Positions 5,170-5,560 of a stretch of DNA of 5,560 bases are shown here, piece by piece. The notes beneath the pieces are model-generated. The model saw only the letters and a list, made by a program, of their open reading frames with translations, did not search any database and was not told the DNA's origin. Every line of letters starts with the position of its first letter. The first letter of the stretch is position 1. Source of the DNA: Clostridia bacterium (GTDB taxonomy: Bacteria > Bacillota > Clostridia > Oscillospirales > CAG-272); assembly GCA_017451975.1 (NCBI GenBank), contig JAFTNI010000155.1, positions 1-5,560 on the forward strand, read 5' to 3'. A program made the translations under genes and the position numbers.

Positions 5170-5560
5170 TCAAGCCTTTTTCAGTACAATACGCAGGGTA
5201 TCGGTGGTAAAGTGGTACTCAGCCTCGGCAACAAGTCCTGCGGGGACGTTGCTCAGGGTCACGTGGTAGTTGCTTTCCTTGAACTTGAAGGTCACCTCGC
5301 CGTTTGCGTCGGTAGTCTGAGGAAGCTTGCATCCCGAATCATCACACATTTGAACCAGAACCCCCTCAACACCCTTTCCGTCGGGATCCATGATCTGAAC
5401 GGTATAGGTCACCTTGCCGTCGGAGGGCTGGGTGGGCTGCTCCTCCTTACCCGTGGTGGGTGCCTCGGTGGGAGCATTGGTGGGTTGCTCGGTGGCGGCG
5501 GTGGTAGCGGTTTCGTTATCCTTGTCGCTGTCGCAAGCGCAAACCAGGAGAGACACCGAA
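5170..5560 (-). CDS. Secreted lipoprotein with Thr/Pro/Glu-rich linker and prealbumin-like domain (N terminus cut by window edge)
   Basis: The minus-strand frame is open at the right edge. A GTG at 5556 could be read as a start, but it leaves only seven residues before the lipobox, so the true start almost certainly lies beyond the window. Counting that codon as residue 1, the lipobox is VCAC with Cys8 as the lipid-modified residue, so the protein should be anchored to the outer face of the membrane. Residues about 14-45 are a flexible Thr/Pro/Glu/Ala-rich linker (TNAPTEAPTT). Residues 49-127 fit a small beta-sandwich of the Cna_B/SpaA or carboxypeptidase-regulatory type. They show YTVQIMDPDGKGVEGVLVQM, a TTDANGEVTFKF turn, YHVTL, NVPAGL and a final strand LRIVLKK. 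Cys71 and Cys76 may form a disulfide after export. Such domains are usually extracellular adhesion or scaffold modules; no catalytic site is seen. The stop is TGA at 5170-5172. The DNA is clearly more GC-rich than the adjacent unknown gene. Confidence 0.85.
   Translation of the reverse strand, partial: SVSLLVCACDSDKDNETATTAATEQPTNAPTEAPTTGKEEQPTQPSDGKVTYTVQIMDPDGKGVEGVLVQMCDDSGCKLPQTTDANGEVTFKFKESNYHVTLSNVPAGLVAEAEYHFTTDTLRIVLKKA

Noticed and set aside
5556..5560. GTG at 5554-5556 as the true start of the lipoprotein
   Set aside because: Only seven residues would precede the lipobox cysteine, too short for a signal peptide with a charged n-region and hydrophobic core, and the frame stays open to the window edge.

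Overview
The window looks like a piece of a chromosome, or a metagenomic contig, from a gut-type member of the Firmicutes (class Clostridia). This rests on four things: TTGACA/TATAAT-like promoters with 17-base spacers, strong purine-rich ribosome binding sites, frequent ATA (Ile) and AGA (Arg) codons in the left two thirds, and the protein types. These include a membrane-anchored parvulin-type foldase and a lipoprotein with a Thr/Pro/Glu-rich linker and a prealbumin-like domain. I cannot name a species.

Layout, left to right. (1) Positions 1-858, minus strand: the N-terminal 286 residues of a MATE-family multidrug/cation antiporter, cut by the left edge. A long plus-strand open frame over the same DNA is only its shadow. 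(2) Positions 859-1057: a compact divergent promoter region, with one good sigma-A-type promoter firing left into the MATE gene and another firing right into malQ. An imperfect direct repeat lies in the malQ leader. (3) Positions 1058-2575, plus: malQ, 4-alpha-glucanotransferase, complete with all three catalytic acids. (4) Positions 2634-4091, plus: a membrane-anchored peptidyl-prolyl isomerase/foldase. It follows malQ by 58 bases with no terminator between them, so the two are probably co-transcribed. It appears to carry two tandem parvulin-like domains, the first degenerate. (5) Positions 4092-4260: a convergent intergenic stretch with a strong hairpin terminator. (6) Positions 4261-4938, minus: a complete 225-residue cytoplasmic protein of no family I recognise. 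(7) Positions 4939-5169: its long leader, its promoter, and a cluster of related inverted repeats, one of which is centred on the -35 box. (8) Positions 5170-5560, minus: a secreted lipoprotein, cut at its N terminus by the right edge.

The genes do not form one obvious pathway. malQ (maltodextrin metabolism) and the foldase look like housekeeping functions of one transcription unit, and the MATE gene is divergent from it. The right-hand third differs in composition: the unknown gene is AT-rich and the lipoprotein gene is GC-rich. This suggests a more recently assembled or accessory segment. The points most worth following up are the unknown 225-residue gene with its palindrome-covered promoter and structured leader, and the duplicated PPIase architecture. 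I found no RNA gene, CRISPR array, transposase or other clear mobile element.
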